Of a stretch of 34,354 nucleotides of DNA, positions 33,475-34,354 are shown one piece after another; positions within the stretch are counted from its first letter, which is position 1, and the number at the start of each line of letters is the position of its first letter. The translations under genes were made by a program, and so were the position numbers. The DNA comes from an uncultured Bacteroidales bacterium (GTDB taxonomy: Bacteria > Bacteroidota > Bacteroidia > Bacteroidales > Paludibacteraceae): the NCBI GenBank assembly GCA_946185835.1, contig CAMHKW010000022.1:1-34354 (forward strand). Direction: 5' to 3'. The notes below the pieces were generated by a model. The model was given only the letters and a program-made list of their open reading frames with translations. It was not told the origin of the DNA and searched no databases.

Positions 33475-34354
33475 TTAGAAATTCGTTCTTATATCTTTCT
33501 TTGTATATAACCAGGCGACTATCGCACCGCTTATATTGTGCCATACGCTGAAGATGGCACCAGGGATGGTTGCCATCGGATATGCGGCAAAATGGAGCGT
33601 TGCCAAGGAAGAGGCAAGGCCGGAGTTCTGCATGCCTACTTCGATGGAGACGGCCCGTTTCTTGGGTTCGGGCATCCCTGACAGTCTTCCTATCAGATAG
33701 CCGAGCCCCAAACCGAAGAGGTTGTGACACATCACTACAAGGATGATCAAGAAACCGCTTGCCAGCAGTTTGGAGGCATTGGCGGAGATGACGATAGAGA
33801 CCGTAAAGGCGATAGCTACCGACGAGAAAGCAGGAAGATAATCCATCGCCTTCTCCGTGAACTTGGGCCACAGGCTTTTGATAACCAGACCTAATACGAT
33901 AGGCAGAATGACTACCCACAGGATGCTCAGCAACATGCCTGCCACGTCCACATGGATGCTCTCTCCCGTCAGTACCCATGTCAGCAAAGGGGTAAGCATC
34001 GGGGCAAGCACGGTGGAGACACCGGTCATTCCGACCGACAAGGCAAGGTCGCCTTTCGCCAGATAGGTAATGACATTCGATGCCGTGCCGCCGGGACAGC
34101 AGCCTACCAATATCACGCCAAGCGCCAACGCTTCGTCCAGTTGAAATACTTTAGCCAGCCCCCATGCCAACAGCGGCATGACGGTGAACTGCGCCATACA
34201 GCCGATGATAATATCTTTCGGACGGCTGAAGACGATTTTGAAATCGTGGAGGTTGAGCGCTAGTCCCATACCGAACATCACCACGCCCAACAGGTAGTTG
34301 ATGGTTTTAGTGGGTATGGGCTGCAACACAGCCGGAAACAGCAGCGAAAGCACG
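33475..34354 (-). CDS. Bile acid:sodium symporter-family transporter, second copy (partial, cut by window edge)
   Basis: The 3' part of a second BASS transporter, about 292 residues visible. The first visible residues (SLLFPAVLQPIPTKTINYLLG) align with residue about 22 of the paralogue at 31757, so roughly 20 N-terminal codons lie outside the window; the GTG at the edge is not a real start. It carries the same GCCPGGTASN and EVGMQNSGLA motifs. Most positions match the paralogue, indicating tandem duplication around the nitroreductase gene. It is upstream in the cluster and would be transcribed first. Confidence 0.9.
   Translation of the reverse strand, partial: VLSLLFPAVLQPIPTKTINYLLGVVMFGMGLALNLHDFKIVFSRPKDIIIGCMAQFTVMPLLAWGLAKVFQLDEALALGVILVGCCPGGTASNVITYLAKGDLALSVGMTGVSTVLAPMLTPLLTWVLTGESIHVDVAGMLLSILWVVILPIVLGLVIKSLWPKFTEKAMDYLPAFSSVAIAFTVSIVISANASKLLASGFLIILVVMCHNLFGLGLGYLIGRLSGMPEPKKRAVSIEVGMQNSGLASSLATLHFAAYPMATIPGAIFSVWHNISGAIVAWLYTKKDIRTNF

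Noticed and set aside
1..34354. Avoidance of CTGCAG in the host DNA
   Set aside because: Several CTGCAG sites are present (2160, 19399, 28402, 28769, 30474), so no avoidance is apparent by eye.

Overview
The window looks like a chromosomal piece of a Bacteroidales bacterium. Promoters of the Bacteroidetes form (TAnnTTTG, sometimes with an upstream TTTG-like element) precede many genes. Several very large exported proteins end in tails resembling type IX secretion (T9SS) sorting domains, BspA-like leucine-rich repeats occur, and a C10 (streptopain/interpain-type) peptidase is present. The species cannot be fixed from this sequence alone. No rRNA, tRNA or CRISPR array was seen.

Left end (1-1392): a gene graveyard. 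A decayed BspA-repeat/coiled-coil/DnaQ-type exonuclease gene and the C-terminal piece of a type III restriction (Res-like) subunit are separated by about 500 bp of palindromic and tandem repeats. An isoprenylcysteine-methyltransferase-like membrane protein follows on the minus strand.

Region 2200-14549: a membrane-anchored TPR/AraC-type regulator (2331-3998) is followed by two genes for exported proteins of 765 and 2063 residues. The promoters of the regulator and of this pair carry the same paired TTGTCC operator, with identical 20-bp spacing and identical distance to the -7 element. This suggests one self-regulating circuit controlling a large surface-protein operon, and it is the most interesting signal in the window. 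An AAA/DUF4143 ATPase follows, then a 1070-residue BspA-like exported protein (14708-17920).

Region 18120-21622 (minus strand): a redox cluster with a PH-like membrane protein, a metallo-beta-lactamase/rubredoxin fusion, a NimA-like flavin-binding protein and two flavodoxin-fold reductases.

Region 22199-25088: a complete PstI/BsuBI-like type II restriction-modification pair. It lies between two 77-bp direct repeats, which are copies of the 5' end of a flavodoxin gene. The right copy is fused to the stump of an AraC regulator.

Region 25127-34354: a 1632-residue C10 peptidase with two large homologous repeat modules, an alpha/beta-hydrolase, a palindrome-preceded nuclease-domain remnant of a DUF234 ATPase, and a minus-strand cluster of two near-identical bile acid:sodium symporter-family transporters around a nitroreductase. 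The second transporter runs off the right edge.
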